A DNA stretch of 34,011 nucleotides from Balneolales bacterium (lineage in GTDB: Bacteria; Bacteroidota; Rhodothermia; Balneolales; Cyclonatronaceae), in assembly GCA_007125355.1 (NCBI GenBank), contig SLDG01000164.1, positions 1 to 34,011 on the forward strand. Direction: 5' to 3'. The notes beneath the pieces were generated by a model. It was given only the letters and a program-made list of their open reading frames with translations, was not told the origin of the DNA and made no database searches. Shown here in pieces: positions 9,792 through 19,005 of the stretch. Positions within the stretch are counted from its first letter, which is position 1; the number at the start of each line of letters is the position of its first letter. The position numbers and the translations under genes are program-made.

Positions 9792-11975
9792 TTATGTAGG
9801 AAGGGAAATCACTTGTGCAGTTGCATGAGCATCTTCCTCTGCAGTATTCAAAGGAAGCTTACATACGAATCGGGTGCCGGCTTTCACTTTATCTTCGAGA
9901 AAAACTGTACCATTTAATTTGCCTGCAAGTAATGCAACGGTGTATAATCCGATACCGGTTGAACTTTCTCCTCCCGTTGGTCTGTTGCTTATTTGGCTAA
10001 ACATTTTAAACAGCTTTTTCTTTTCTTTTTCAGGGATACCAACACCCTCGTCGTCTACTATAATTTCCCAATATGCATCATCAGCTTTTTTGATTGTTAG
10101 GCTAACTTTGGCGCCCAAATTAGAAAACTTAATAGCATTTGAAACCAAATTATCGATTATCCTGGACACATAATCCGGATATGTTTTTACTTTAAATTCC
10201 TCTATCTCTTCACGTATTATGATTAGTTTTCTTGCGGCCATCATTCTAAATGTAGACATAGAATCTTCAACGATATCTCGGATAGAAACATCTCTTAATT
10301 CATTTTGAATATCGCTGTATTCCACCTTCTTAATATCAAGAAGATTGTTCACCAAGCGTTGCATTTTCTTCGAGCTAATATCAACCATAGAAAGTAGCGA
10401 CTTGTTCTCTTCATCGAGTTCGTTCATACTCATAACTTCTACCAAACCGCTAATTGAAGAAAGGGGATTCTTTAAATCATGGACAATGACTCCAATAAGG
10501 GCGTTACGGTCATTATTTAGCTTTTCAAGCGCAGTGTTTTTTTCCTGTATATCATTTTTTTTATTTCTTAACTCACTAAGCAAATGGCGGAGCCTGCGTT
10601 GATTTTTAAATGTATATATCAAAAAACCACCTATGATAATCATCGCTAAAATGAGAAAAACATTTATCTGTCTCTGATTCACATTTAATGTTTCCTGAAT
10701 GGCAAGATTTTGCTGTAATAAAAGAAACTCAGCTTCTTTTAGCTCCATATTGTACTGCGCGCTAAGTTCAGATATTTGTGTGTTTCTAACGTACTCGTTT
10801 ATCTCTAATTGCAATTCATGGTAGGCTTCAAGAAATGCAATTGCTTTATCTTTTTCATCTCTGTTCGCATGAATTTTGTATAGTAATTCAGACGCATCTG
10901 ACTTAATCTTTGTGACCCCGAACCTATCACTTAACTTAAAAGACTCAGCGGCATGGTCCAAAGCAGCGTTATAGTTGCCACTTTCAAAATAGGCTCTGCC
11001 CAATACTGCATTGTGATACAAAATACCGAAAGAAAAATTCAATTCCTGACTCATTTCCAACCCCTTTTTAGCGATATCTATGGCATTCTGATAATCTTCT
11101 TTTCTAATAAAACTAACAGCAAGGTTATACTTATTTTGCACTATACTATGCTTTAAACCAAACTCCGTATTAAACTCTATAGTTGAAAAAAGAGTATCGA
11201 TTGCTTCATCATCCCTACCTAACCCATTCAATGCCATAGCAATATTATTGAGGTTAGTAGACAAATTACGAACTGAGTTAAGCTCTCTGTTAATGTTATA
11301 CGCAATAGTGAATCTTTCTAATGCTTCTTCATGTTCATCCTGTTCATTCAAAATGAGGCCAATAATATTGTTTGAAAAAGCTTTATTCCGTAAATAGTCA
11401 TCACTTCCCTCTATAACCCTTAAAAACTCGTAATAGTCTTGCAAGGCTTCATAATTTCTACCCATCTGCTTTAAAATCTTACCTCTGGTTCCCAAAATAA
11501 CATATTTTATGTCTTTAGGCTCTTCTAAGGTTTCATAAATTGAAAGGGCATAGTTTATCAACTCCAGCGCTTCTTCTGTTTGGCCTAAACCGAGTTTCGC
11601 CTCAGAGTGCCATCTTGTGGTCATGATTTTATCTTCTGGATGTTCGGATTTTTCAGCTAATTCAAGAGTTTCTAATACGATTTCGAGTCCCTTAGCATAG
11701 TCACGAATCATCACATAATACCGTATCTGATTAATATTTATTTTAACCATCAAATGATAATTAGAATCGGCTATGGCTTCATCCCATAATAAAAGTGATA
11801 GGCTGTCTGCTTTATCTTTAAAAAAATTATCGTAATTACGGTCTATTTCTGTCAGTAGTTTCGACTGCCTATCTGTTAACAAGGGGTTGCCTTTAAGATC
11901 GCTTTGGTCTTCTGACGAAATGGTGCAACCAATTAAAAATGCAATAAAAGCTAAGACAGAAAAGGCGTTTTTCAT
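9792..11975 (-). CDS. TPR-containing sensor histidine kinase, predicted lipoprotein signal; paralog of 4193..6376
   Basis: MKNAFSVLAFIAFLIGC lipobox; near-identical kinase core (VIVHDLKNPLSSISGLVEVMSMNE, DDEGVGIP, TGIGLYTVALL). Confidence 0.92.
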   Translation of the reverse strand: MKNAFSVLAFIAFLIGCTISSEDQSDLKGNPLLTDRQSKLLTEIDRNYDNFFKDKADSLSLLLWDEAIADSNYHLMVKININQIRYYVMIRDYAKGLEIVLETLELAEKSEHPEDKIMTTRWHSEAKLGLGQTEEALELINYALSIYETLEEPKDIKYVILGTRGKILKQMGRNYEALQDYYEFLRVIEGSDDYLRNKAFSNNIIGLILNEQDEHEEALERFTIAYNINRELNSVRNLSTNLNNIAMALNGLGRDDEAIDTLFSTIEFNTEFGLKHSIVQNKYNLAVSFIRKEDYQNAIDIAKKGLEMSQELNFSFGILYHNAVLGRAYFESGNYNAALDHAAESFKLSDRFGVTKIKSDASELLYKIHANRDEKDKAIAFLEAYHELQLEINEYVRNTQISELSAQYNMELKEAEFLLLQQNLAIQETLNVNQRQINVFLILAMIIIGGFLIYTFKNQRRLRHLLSELRNKKNDIQEKNTALEKLNNDRNALIGVIVHDLKNPLSSISGLVEVMSMNELDEENKSLLSMVDISSKKMQRLVNNLLDIKKVEYSDIQNELRDVSIRDIVEDSMSTFRMMAARKLIIIREEIEEFKVKTYPDYVSRIIDNLVSNAIKFSNLGAKVSLTIKKADDAYWEIIVDDEGVGIPEKEKKKLFKMFSQISNRPTGGESSTGIGLYTVALLAGKLNGTVFLEDKVKAGTRFVCKLPLNTAEEDAHATAQVISLPT

Positions 11976-12182
11976 ACTATATATTATATTATAAATCTCT
12001 TAAGCAACGTTCCCGTGCATTTTTCGACCTAAATTGATACATACGAACATAAATGTTTCGGTTCAAATTACAGCTTTTTTAATGCTTTCGCTTAAAATTT
12101 TAGCGCGTAAGTGCTGTCCGATTATGGCCAAATACAAATCTATATCGGATATGTTTCCAAAGTCCGGTCGATATATTCGTAA

Positions 12183-12225
12183 AAAAACCGTGATCACATC
12201 CAATTTCAGTTAATCACGGTTTTTC
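12183..12225. terminator. Hairpin with A/T tracts, possible terminator of the minus-strand S9 gene
   Basis: AAAAACCGTGAT ... ATCACGGTTTTT inverted repeat. Confidence 0.7.
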
Positions 12226-12256
12226 TAAAAGTCTGAATTTTCTAAGCTACTACTTC

Positions 12257-14377
12257 TTAATCCTCAAACGGGTTCAATTCCATATTGTACCAGGTAAATC
12301 CGTAGATATCAGCGAGCTCTCTGATAATCATTGAGGTTGGTTTTCCGGCTCCGTGTCCCGCCAGTGTTTCAATGCGAATTAGCACCGGCAAGTCTCCGGT
12401 ATGGCCGGCTTGGAGAGCGGCGGCAAATTTATATGAGTGAGCGGGAACTACACGGTCATCGTGGTCGCCTGTGGTAATTAATGTGGCAGGATATGCTGTT
12501 CCATCAACAACATTATGCACGGGTGAATATCCCAGGAGATATTGAAACATCTCTTCGCTTTCCTCAGCAGTCCCGTAATCGAAAGCCCATCCGGCACCGG
12601 CGGTGAACGTATGATAACGAAGCATATCTAACACACCCACAGCAGGAAGCACAACACGGAATAACTCCGGTCGCTGTAACATGGCCGCGGCTACAAGTAA
12701 GCCACCATTCGAACCGCCGGCAATAGCGAGTTTCTCGCTCGAAGTATAATTGTTATCAATCAGAAATTCGGCAGCGGCAATGAAATCATCAAATACATTT
12801 TGCCTTTGCTTGCGTGTTCCTGCTACATGCCATTTCCGGCCATACTCGCCACCACCCCTGATGTTCGGTTGCGCGTAAATCCCGCCATTTTCCAGCCAAA
12901 CGAGGCGCGAAATACTAAACGACGGCCTGAGACTTACATTAAATCCGCCATACCCGTAAAGATAGGTAGGATTTGTGCCATCCATTTCAAGGCCCTTTTT
13001 GTAAGTGATGAACATGGGGACTTTCGTGCCATCTTTGCTCTCGTAAAATACCTGCTCTGTTACGTACGCTTCCGGATCGAAATCTATGTCAGGACTCCAA
13101 TAAAGCTCTGACTCCCCGCTCTCAATATCATAACGAAATATCGTTGACGGATATGTAAAAGAGGTAAAACTGTAATACAGGATATCATCTTCACGAAGTG
13201 CAGAAAATCCACCGGCAGTGCCGATAGATGGCAATTCAACTTCGCGAATCAGGTTTCCATCGTAATCGAATTGTTTCACAACGGTTTGCACATCAATCAA
13301 ATAGCTGGCAAACAAGTTGCCTCCAGCAGTACTAACACTAAGAACATGGTCGCCTGCCGGGATTACATCCAACCAATTTAACTTTCCTGCATCAGTAACA
13401 GGCACCTCAACCAACCGATAATTCGGTGCCTCGTAGTTTGTGTAAATCAACACGCGACCATCATGAATATCAATCACACTATGCGAGTTATCAAAACCTG
13501 TTACTACGGGGATGACGCCTCTGTCCCAATCCTGCAAGTCTTTTATGTACAACTCATTGCCGGTTGTACTTTCTGCCGCGCTAACAATGAGATATCGGTG
13601 ATCCTGAGTGACACCACCGAAAATATAACGACGCGGGGTTTCTTCGCCACCGAAAATAAGTACATCCTCAGCTTGTGGAGTACCAACCCGATGATAGAAT
13701 AAGTTGTGTCTGTCGGTCATTGCCGAAAGCTGACTTCCATCGGGCTGATCGTAGCTGCTGTAGAAAAGCCCCTCATTTTTAAACCAGGAAAGACCGGAGA
13801 ATTTAACGTTGTGTAGAGAATCTCCTACAATTTCCATAGTATTTGTATCAAGGAAAATGACGCTTCTCCAATCTGAACCGCCAACCGAAATAGCGTAAGC
13901 AGCCAGGCTTCCATCTTCAGAAAAACTTAGTCCGGCAAGCGAAGTCGTACCGTCTTCTGAGAATGTATTCGGATCAAGGAAAACTTCTTCTTCCCCACTG
14001 CCGATTTCTTTTGTGCGGAAGACTACTGAATGGTTCTGCAGGCCGTCATTTTTGTAGTAATAATAGTAATTTCCTCTTCGAAACGGGGCTGACATTCTCT
14101 CATAATCCCAAAGCTCAGTCAATCGCTCTTCGATATTTTTTCTGAATGGAATTTGCTTCAGAAAATTGTAGGTAACTTCATTTTGCGCGGCAATCCATGC
14201 TCTGGTTTCTTCAGACAGATCATCTTCGAGCCAACGATACGGGTCTGGGACTTCCGTGCCGAAATAAGTGTCAACTACATCTCCCATACGTGTTTCAGGA
14301 TAGTTGATTTGAGCCTGAGAAATGGTAATCAGACCGGTACATATCATTATTGTGATTAAGGAAAGTACGTTTTTCAT
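12257..14377 (-). CDS. Prolyl oligopeptidase (S9A family), secreted
   Basis: Signal peptide; DPYRWLED; GGSNGGLLVAA nucleophile motif; TGDHDDRVVPAHSYKF; GHGAGKPT. Confidence 0.94.
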   Translation of the reverse strand: MKNVLSLITIMICTGLITISQAQINYPETRMGDVVDTYFGTEVPDPYRWLEDDLSEETRAWIAAQNEVTYNFLKQIPFRKNIEERLTELWDYERMSAPFRRGNYYYYYKNDGLQNHSVVFRTKEIGSGEEEVFLDPNTFSEDGTTSLAGLSFSEDGSLAAYAISVGGSDWRSVIFLDTNTMEIVGDSLHNVKFSGLSWFKNEGLFYSSYDQPDGSQLSAMTDRHNLFYHRVGTPQAEDVLIFGGEETPRRYIFGGVTQDHRYLIVSAAESTTGNELYIKDLQDWDRGVIPVVTGFDNSHSVIDIHDGRVLIYTNYEAPNYRLVEVPVTDAGKLNWLDVIPAGDHVLSVSTAGGNLFASYLIDVQTVVKQFDYDGNLIREVELPSIGTAGGFSALREDDILYYSFTSFTYPSTIFRYDIESGESELYWSPDIDFDPEAYVTEQVFYESKDGTKVPMFITYKKGLEMDGTNPTYLYGYGGFNVSLRPSFSISRLVWLENGGIYAQPNIRGGGEYGRKWHVAGTRKQRQNVFDDFIAAAEFLIDNNYTSSEKLAIAGGSNGGLLVAAAMLQRPELFRVVLPAVGVLDMLRYHTFTAGAGWAFDYGTAEESEEMFQYLLGYSPVHNVVDGTAYPATLITTGDHDDRVVPAHSYKFAAALQAGHTGDLPVLIRIETLAGHGAGKPTSMIIRELADIYGFTWYNMELNPFED

Positions 14378-14567
14378 GATTTGAAATGGTTTTAGTTGGT
14401 TTTGTTATGATGTTCTTCAAAGCCTTCTTTAGTTCAAATTTAATTAAGATTAAGGTATATCAGTAATAACTCGTTTATGTAGAAACAGTCCTATTCAATA
14501 GACTAAGATAAGTGGCCGAGCTTAATTTTTTATTTAAATGTTGTTACGAAATATGGTTGGGAAATGT

Positions 14568-15500
14568 TTAGCCCGGCTTTTCTCTCTGTGTTTTCTTTCG
14601 GATTCTATATTTTGCATTTTCCAGATCTTCTTTCAGAGCATCGACTTTTTCCAGCAAAATATCCAGTTCATCATCGGCACTTCTGTATTCTTTAGACATT
14701 CTCATGAAATGATCGCGTCTTTTTACATCATACCGGGCTTCTTCCATACTATTCATAATTACACCGATAAACAGGTTAAGTACAATCATAGTGCCAATTA
14801 AAACGAAACTAACAAAAAATGCAACGGCCAAACCACCCATTGCATAAGGCGTTGTACAACCCGATTCATACGAATATCCCCAAATTGGGTGGTCACATCC
14901 ATACATATTGATATAGAGAATATCCGTCCAGTCTTCTAAAGTCACAATCCTGAATAGTGATAATAAACTTAGCTGCAGGTTCCCAAAATGCACTGGGTCG
15001 TTATACTTAAATAAAAATACCCCCATAGTGGCATAGATGTAGAAAATAACACTCAACAAAATAGCAATGTAACCAATGGAAGGGATTGATTTCAGAAGTA
15101 CATTTACAAGAAGTTGCAATTTGGGGATTGTTCTAATAATTCTGAAGACCCTCATAACTCGTGCCAGCCGGAAAACAGCAACGAAATGCCCCTCTAATTC
15201 GGGGAAAAGAAGTGCAATATAACAGACGGCTACTATGGTAAAATCAAACACATTCCATGGATCTTTAAAATAGCGAAGTGGCTTATTGCCATGCCCACCC
15301 ATACGTATAAAGACCTCTATTAGAAAAATAAAAAGGATTATCTGGTCGATAGTAAATAACAAGCTTTTGTATTCAGCTACTTTTTCGCCATAGGTTTGTA
15401 TACCGACCACTACGGCAGTAAGAAGTATAACTGCCAAAATAAAGTTATTGAACCATGCAGATTTGGCAACGGCCCTGCAATAGACGTGTATCCTGCTCAT
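14568..15500 (-). CDS. Voltage-gated ion channel, BacNav/NaChBac-like (ion transporter family)
   Basis: S4 RLARVMRVFRIIRTIPKLQLL; pore TLEDWTD; S6 VLNLFIGVIMNSMEEA; C-terminal coiled-coil-like DDELDILLEKVDALKEDLENAK. Start chosen at MSRIHVYCRAVAKSAWFNNFI. Confidence 0.92.
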   Translation of the reverse strand: MSRIHVYCRAVAKSAWFNNFILAVILLTAVVVGIQTYGEKVAEYKSLLFTIDQIILFIFLIEVFIRMGGHGNKPLRYFKDPWNVFDFTIVAVCYIALLFPELEGHFVAVFRLARVMRVFRIIRTIPKLQLLVNVLLKSIPSIGYIAILLSVIFYIYATMGVFLFKYNDPVHFGNLQLSLLSLFRIVTLEDWTDILYINMYGCDHPIWGYSYESGCTTPYAMGGLAVAFFVSFVLIGTMIVLNLFIGVIMNSMEEARYDVKRRDHFMRMSKEYRSADDELDILLEKVDALKEDLENAKYRIRKKTQREKPG

Positions 15501-15704
15501 GTCTTTTGTATGTTTGAAATAGCCCGAGATTTTAAAACTGCAAAAATAGAAATTAGAGTTGGAAAAACCTGAGTAATCCAGCAGATATGACAATCAAAAT
15601 TGATGTTTGGGTTTAAATTCAAAGTTTACAATATTATCCAACTGAAATTGTATTAGAAATCATTAGATGATTTCTCTTTAACTGAAACTAAACGAATAAA
15701 AAAG

Positions 15705-16295
15705 ATGAAGAAGTACAGCTTATTTTTGATATGTGGACTTGTAGCTTTAGGATTAATTGCATGCGCACCCGGAGAAGAGCCATTACAGGAGCAATCGCCC
15801 ACGATTGATGAAACCCAACTGGCATTTTTTGATAATTTGCGTGAATTTTGCGGAGAGCGTTTTGCCGGTTTTGCCAGCTACCCGACTGAAGGTGAACACG
15901 CGCTCGTTGGAAATGAATTGAGAACACATGTCTCTGTATGCGAAGACGATTTTGTGAGAATTGAATTATACCGCGAAGCCGGAGATTACTGGCACGGCGC
16001 CTGGGTTGTTGAAAAAAGAGATGAAGGCCTGCATCTGTTCCACGATCATCTTGGTGAAGTACGTACACTCGAAGACCTTGGCGAAGATGATTACCACGGC
16101 TATGGTGGATTTGCTACAGCCGAAGGAACCGAAGTAAGGCAGTTCTTTGCCGCTGATCAGGTAACTGCCGAAATGATTCCAGCCGCCGAAACAAATGTTT
16201 GGATGATGGAACTCGATGCTGATAATGAATTATTCATTTATTATCTGGAACGCCACGCAGAGCCACGCTTCAGGGCCGAATTAAGGCGCCAATAA
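15705..16295 (+). CDS. Predicted lipoprotein of unknown function
   Basis: MKKYSLFLICGLVALGLIAC lipobox; no family recognised by eye. Confidence 0.75.
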   Translation: MKKYSLFLICGLVALGLIACAPGEEPLQEQSPTIDETQLAFFDNLREFCGERFAGFASYPTEGEHALVGNELRTHVSVCEDDFVRIELYREAGDYWHGAWVVEKRDEGLHLFHDHLGEVRTLEDLGEDDYHGYGGFATAEGTEVRQFFAADQVTAEMIPAAETNVWMMELDADNELFIYYLERHAEPRFRAELRRQ

Positions 16296-16304
16296 GAGCA
16301 TATC

Positions 16305-16345
16305 AAAAAAGGCCGCCTTGAATTACCAGGAGCGGCCTTTTTTTT
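16305..16345. terminator. Bidirectional intrinsic terminator between convergent genes
   Basis: AAAAAAGGCCGC cttgaattaccagga GCGGCCTTTTTTTT. Confidence 0.85.
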
Positions 16346-16359
16346 GAGTTTTCGGGATA

Positions 16360-18345
16360 TCATTTCACATGCTCACCGAACCAGTCAACAACCCGGTTCA
16401 TAAAATCGAGCTGATGCGCCCTTTCTGTTAACCCATGCGGCTGTCTTGGATACAGAATTAATCCCGTAGGAATATCTAACATTTCAAGGAACTGATGTAA
16501 CTGAATAGATTGCTCGGGATGCACACGCTCATCAGCTAATCCTGTGGCTACAAGTAAAGGCGTATTGGCATTCTTTAGCCACGCTACGGGAGAACGCTCC
16601 CAATTTTGACCCGGATTATCAAACCAATATAAATCCCAGTGTACAACACTCATTTCATGGGGGATGTCTGTTGTTCCCATAAATGAAATCCAGTTTGATA
16701 AACCGGCAAATGTAATACCTGCAGCAAAACGGTCGCTATACCTCGTTGCCGCCCAGGCCGCGAAATATCCCCCGTAAGAAGTACCGGAAATTCCAACTTT
16801 GTCGGCGTCAATCAGCCCTGAATCATACAAATAATCAATTCCAAGCAATACGTCATCAAATTCTTTACCGCCAAGGTCGCGGTGATTGGCTGATGCAAAC
16901 CATGTTCCCCGGCCTCCGCTGCCTCTGTAGTTTGGCTTAAACACCATATAACCTTCATTGGCAAGCAACTGCACCGGATAAAGCGGACGGGTATTCCAGC
17001 CGTTCATACTAATGCCCTCAGGACCACCATGTGGCAATATTGCCAGCGGATATCGCTGTCCCTCTACAAAATCAACAGGTTTAATGAGAATTCCCTCAAT
17101 CTCAACATCATCTGCACCACTCCACGTAATAGAGGATTGTCTGCCAAGTGCACGCTCAGCAAGCCAGCTGTTGTGGAACGTCAGGCGCTCAAAATTCCCC
17201 CTGCGGAAATCTGCAATGTACACTTCAGAGGGATGGCTGCTTGTATTTACAGACGCCGCGAACATTCTGTGACGGGCATCAGCACTGAAATTTCTAAAAA
17301 TTTCTTTACCTCCACCGGCAATTTTATTCGGTTGATCACGATCTATACGCATTGAATATAAATATGTCGATGAACGGTCAACTCCGGTAAAAAGCACGGT
17401 TCTGTTATCCATCCATGAAATTGATTCGGGAGTAACTTCCCAATGTGGCGGCGTAATATTTTCTTTTCCACTGCCATCGGTATTTATAATCCAGATATTT
17501 TGCGGGAGTGGATCACTGTACACTTTGCCGGCTAAAACAGCCAGTTTAGTTCCATCGGGTGACCAGCTCATGGCATCTTTCTTTTTGTTTGATGTCATTA
17601 ACTCAACCATGTCTGAGCCGTCTTTCCCGATAATGGCATAACGGGTGTACAACATATTTTGATCGGCTCCGGGTTTATCACTAATTCTTACAGAAAGCCT
17701 CCGGTTATCAGGCGCCCATGCAAAATCCCAAACATAGAGATTTTCAGGAGTAATAATACGGGCTTCTTCGCCTTCATTTTGAACCCAAAGCCTCATGTAC
17801 CGCAGGTTTTCTCCGGCGACAATCATGTCGAATCCTTTTTCAATCATTTCTCTGCGTTCCTCAGAAACAGGATCCATTGCGAGATAAGCCAGCGATGTTC
17901 CATCCGGACTCCATTTAAAACTGCTGATTCCGTTTGCTGCATCAGAGTGTTTTCTTATTTCACGGCCACGATTATCAACAGAATATACCTGTGTATGACT
18001 GTGATGCTCTGAAATATTCGAGAGGAAATAAAGGCGTCCATCCGGTCCCCATTGAGGAGAACTCGCACTATTTGGACGAATTTTTACAGGGGTAGAGTTT
18101 CCGCCGCCAACCGGAATAATGTACAATTCAGAGAAATTACGGCCAATGGCATCGTCCTCTGTACGTGGCACGCTAAGCGTGTAAGCAATATGGCTGCCCT
18201 CTGGGTTCATAACAACCGCGCCGACAGATTTAATGGAAACTATATCTTCGGCAGTCAACCCCTGAGCTTGTAGTTCAGAGGCGAAAAATACCGCCAGAAA
18301 AAAGATAGCGGATAGGATAGTAATTTTAAGATGTGTTTTTTTCAT
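16360..18345 (-). CDS. S9 family peptidase (acylaminoacyl-peptidase/DPP-like), secreted
   Basis: Beta-propeller-like repeats with SPDGT; GTSYGGYFAAWAATRY nucleophile motif; GLADERVHPEQS; HGL. Confidence 0.93.
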   Translation of the reverse strand: MKKTHLKITILSAIFFLAVFFASELQAQGLTAEDIVSIKSVGAVVMNPEGSHIAYTLSVPRTEDDAIGRNFSELYIIPVGGGNSTPVKIRPNSASSPQWGPDGRLYFLSNISEHHSHTQVYSVDNRGREIRKHSDAANGISSFKWSPDGTSLAYLAMDPVSEERREMIEKGFDMIVAGENLRYMRLWVQNEGEEARIITPENLYVWDFAWAPDNRRLSVRISDKPGADQNMLYTRYAIIGKDGSDMVELMTSNKKKDAMSWSPDGTKLAVLAGKVYSDPLPQNIWIINTDGSGKENITPPHWEVTPESISWMDNRTVLFTGVDRSSTYLYSMRIDRDQPNKIAGGGKEIFRNFSADARHRMFAASVNTSSHPSEVYIADFRRGNFERLTFHNSWLAERALGRQSSITWSGADDVEIEGILIKPVDFVEGQRYPLAILPHGGPEGISMNGWNTRPLYPVQLLANEGYMVFKPNYRGSGGRGTWFASANHRDLGGKEFDDVLLGIDYLYDSGLIDADKVGISGTSYGGYFAAWAATRYSDRFAAGITFAGLSNWISFMGTTDIPHEMSVVHWDLYWFDNPGQNWERSPVAWLKNANTPLLVATGLADERVHPEQSIQLHQFLEMLDIPTGLILYPRQPHGLTERAHQLDFMNRVVDWFGEHVK

Positions 18346-18467
18346 ATCACAGTCAGTTTTGTGGTAATGGGATAGTAAACTTATGCTGGAAAAATATACA
18401 AAAAAGGCTGTAAAGTGTTTGGTATCGATTGTTGCCTTTTGTCATTGTCTTTGTGAGTTAAAATATA

Positions 18468-18499
18468 GTTTATTCGTTTATCTGTTTATTTGTTTATAA
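18468..18499. repeat. Four tandem 8-bp units GTTTATNN
   Basis: GTTTATTC GTTTATCT GTTTATTT GTTTATAA. Confidence 0.7.
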
Positions 18500-18636
18500 T
18501 GGTGACGACAAAAAAAGATGACAAATTGGGTGGAATTGTTGCATGGCAAAGTCGCAATTCTTTGCGGCTCTGCCAAGTACCATTTTTAAACCCCAATAAT
18601 GCCAAAGGCATGCCGATAATGCGGTAAAAAAAGAAA

Positions 18637-18726
18637 AACAAGGGGATGCACCTGCGGAGAGGCAAACTCCTCATGGGCAAATATTGTAGCAAAAGCAATA
18701 ATAACAAGGGGATGCATCCCCTTGTT
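18637..18726. repeat. 24-bp perfect palindrome plus a nearby direct half-copy
   Basis: AACAAGGGGATGCATCCCCTTGTT at 18703-18726; AACAAGGGGATGCA again at 18637-18650. Confidence 0.75.
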
Positions 18727-18861
18727 CCTTGAGTTGCTGGTGTTGCTGGAGCTCCTGGTGTTCCGATTATTCCTATAGTGAAATATACCTTAAAGGAGTG
18801 ATACTGCCGTAGGCAAGTTCAATTATTTTGACTTTAAAAAGCTTAATGATTGTTCAACCAA

Positions 18862-18931
18862 GCCTTCGACTACATGCCGGATTTCGCTTTATGCCGATAG
18901 TTACCAAATTATGTCGGCATTCCGCTCAGGC
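18862..18931 (-). repeat. Solo REP-like hairpin unit
   Basis: GCC-TTCGACTAC-ATGCCG ... CGGCAT-TCCGCTCA-GGC; same architecture as units at 23.1-23.7 kb. Confidence 0.8.
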
Positions 18932-19005
18932 GGACTATTTCCTTTTGATACATGAGCAAATAAACAGATTTCAAAGCATCGCAAAAAATCTTACAGCTAC
19001 GATAA

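Noticed and set aside
9761-9817. CACAAGT ... ACTTGTG inverted repeat between convergent FMO and kinase genes
   Set aside because: 7-bp arms about 43 nt apart without a T-tract; too weak to call a terminator.
18486-18707. 73-aa ORF in the hairpin-rich intergenic region
   Set aside because: Starts inside the palindrome and is Leu/Phe-rich; most likely a spurious ORF.
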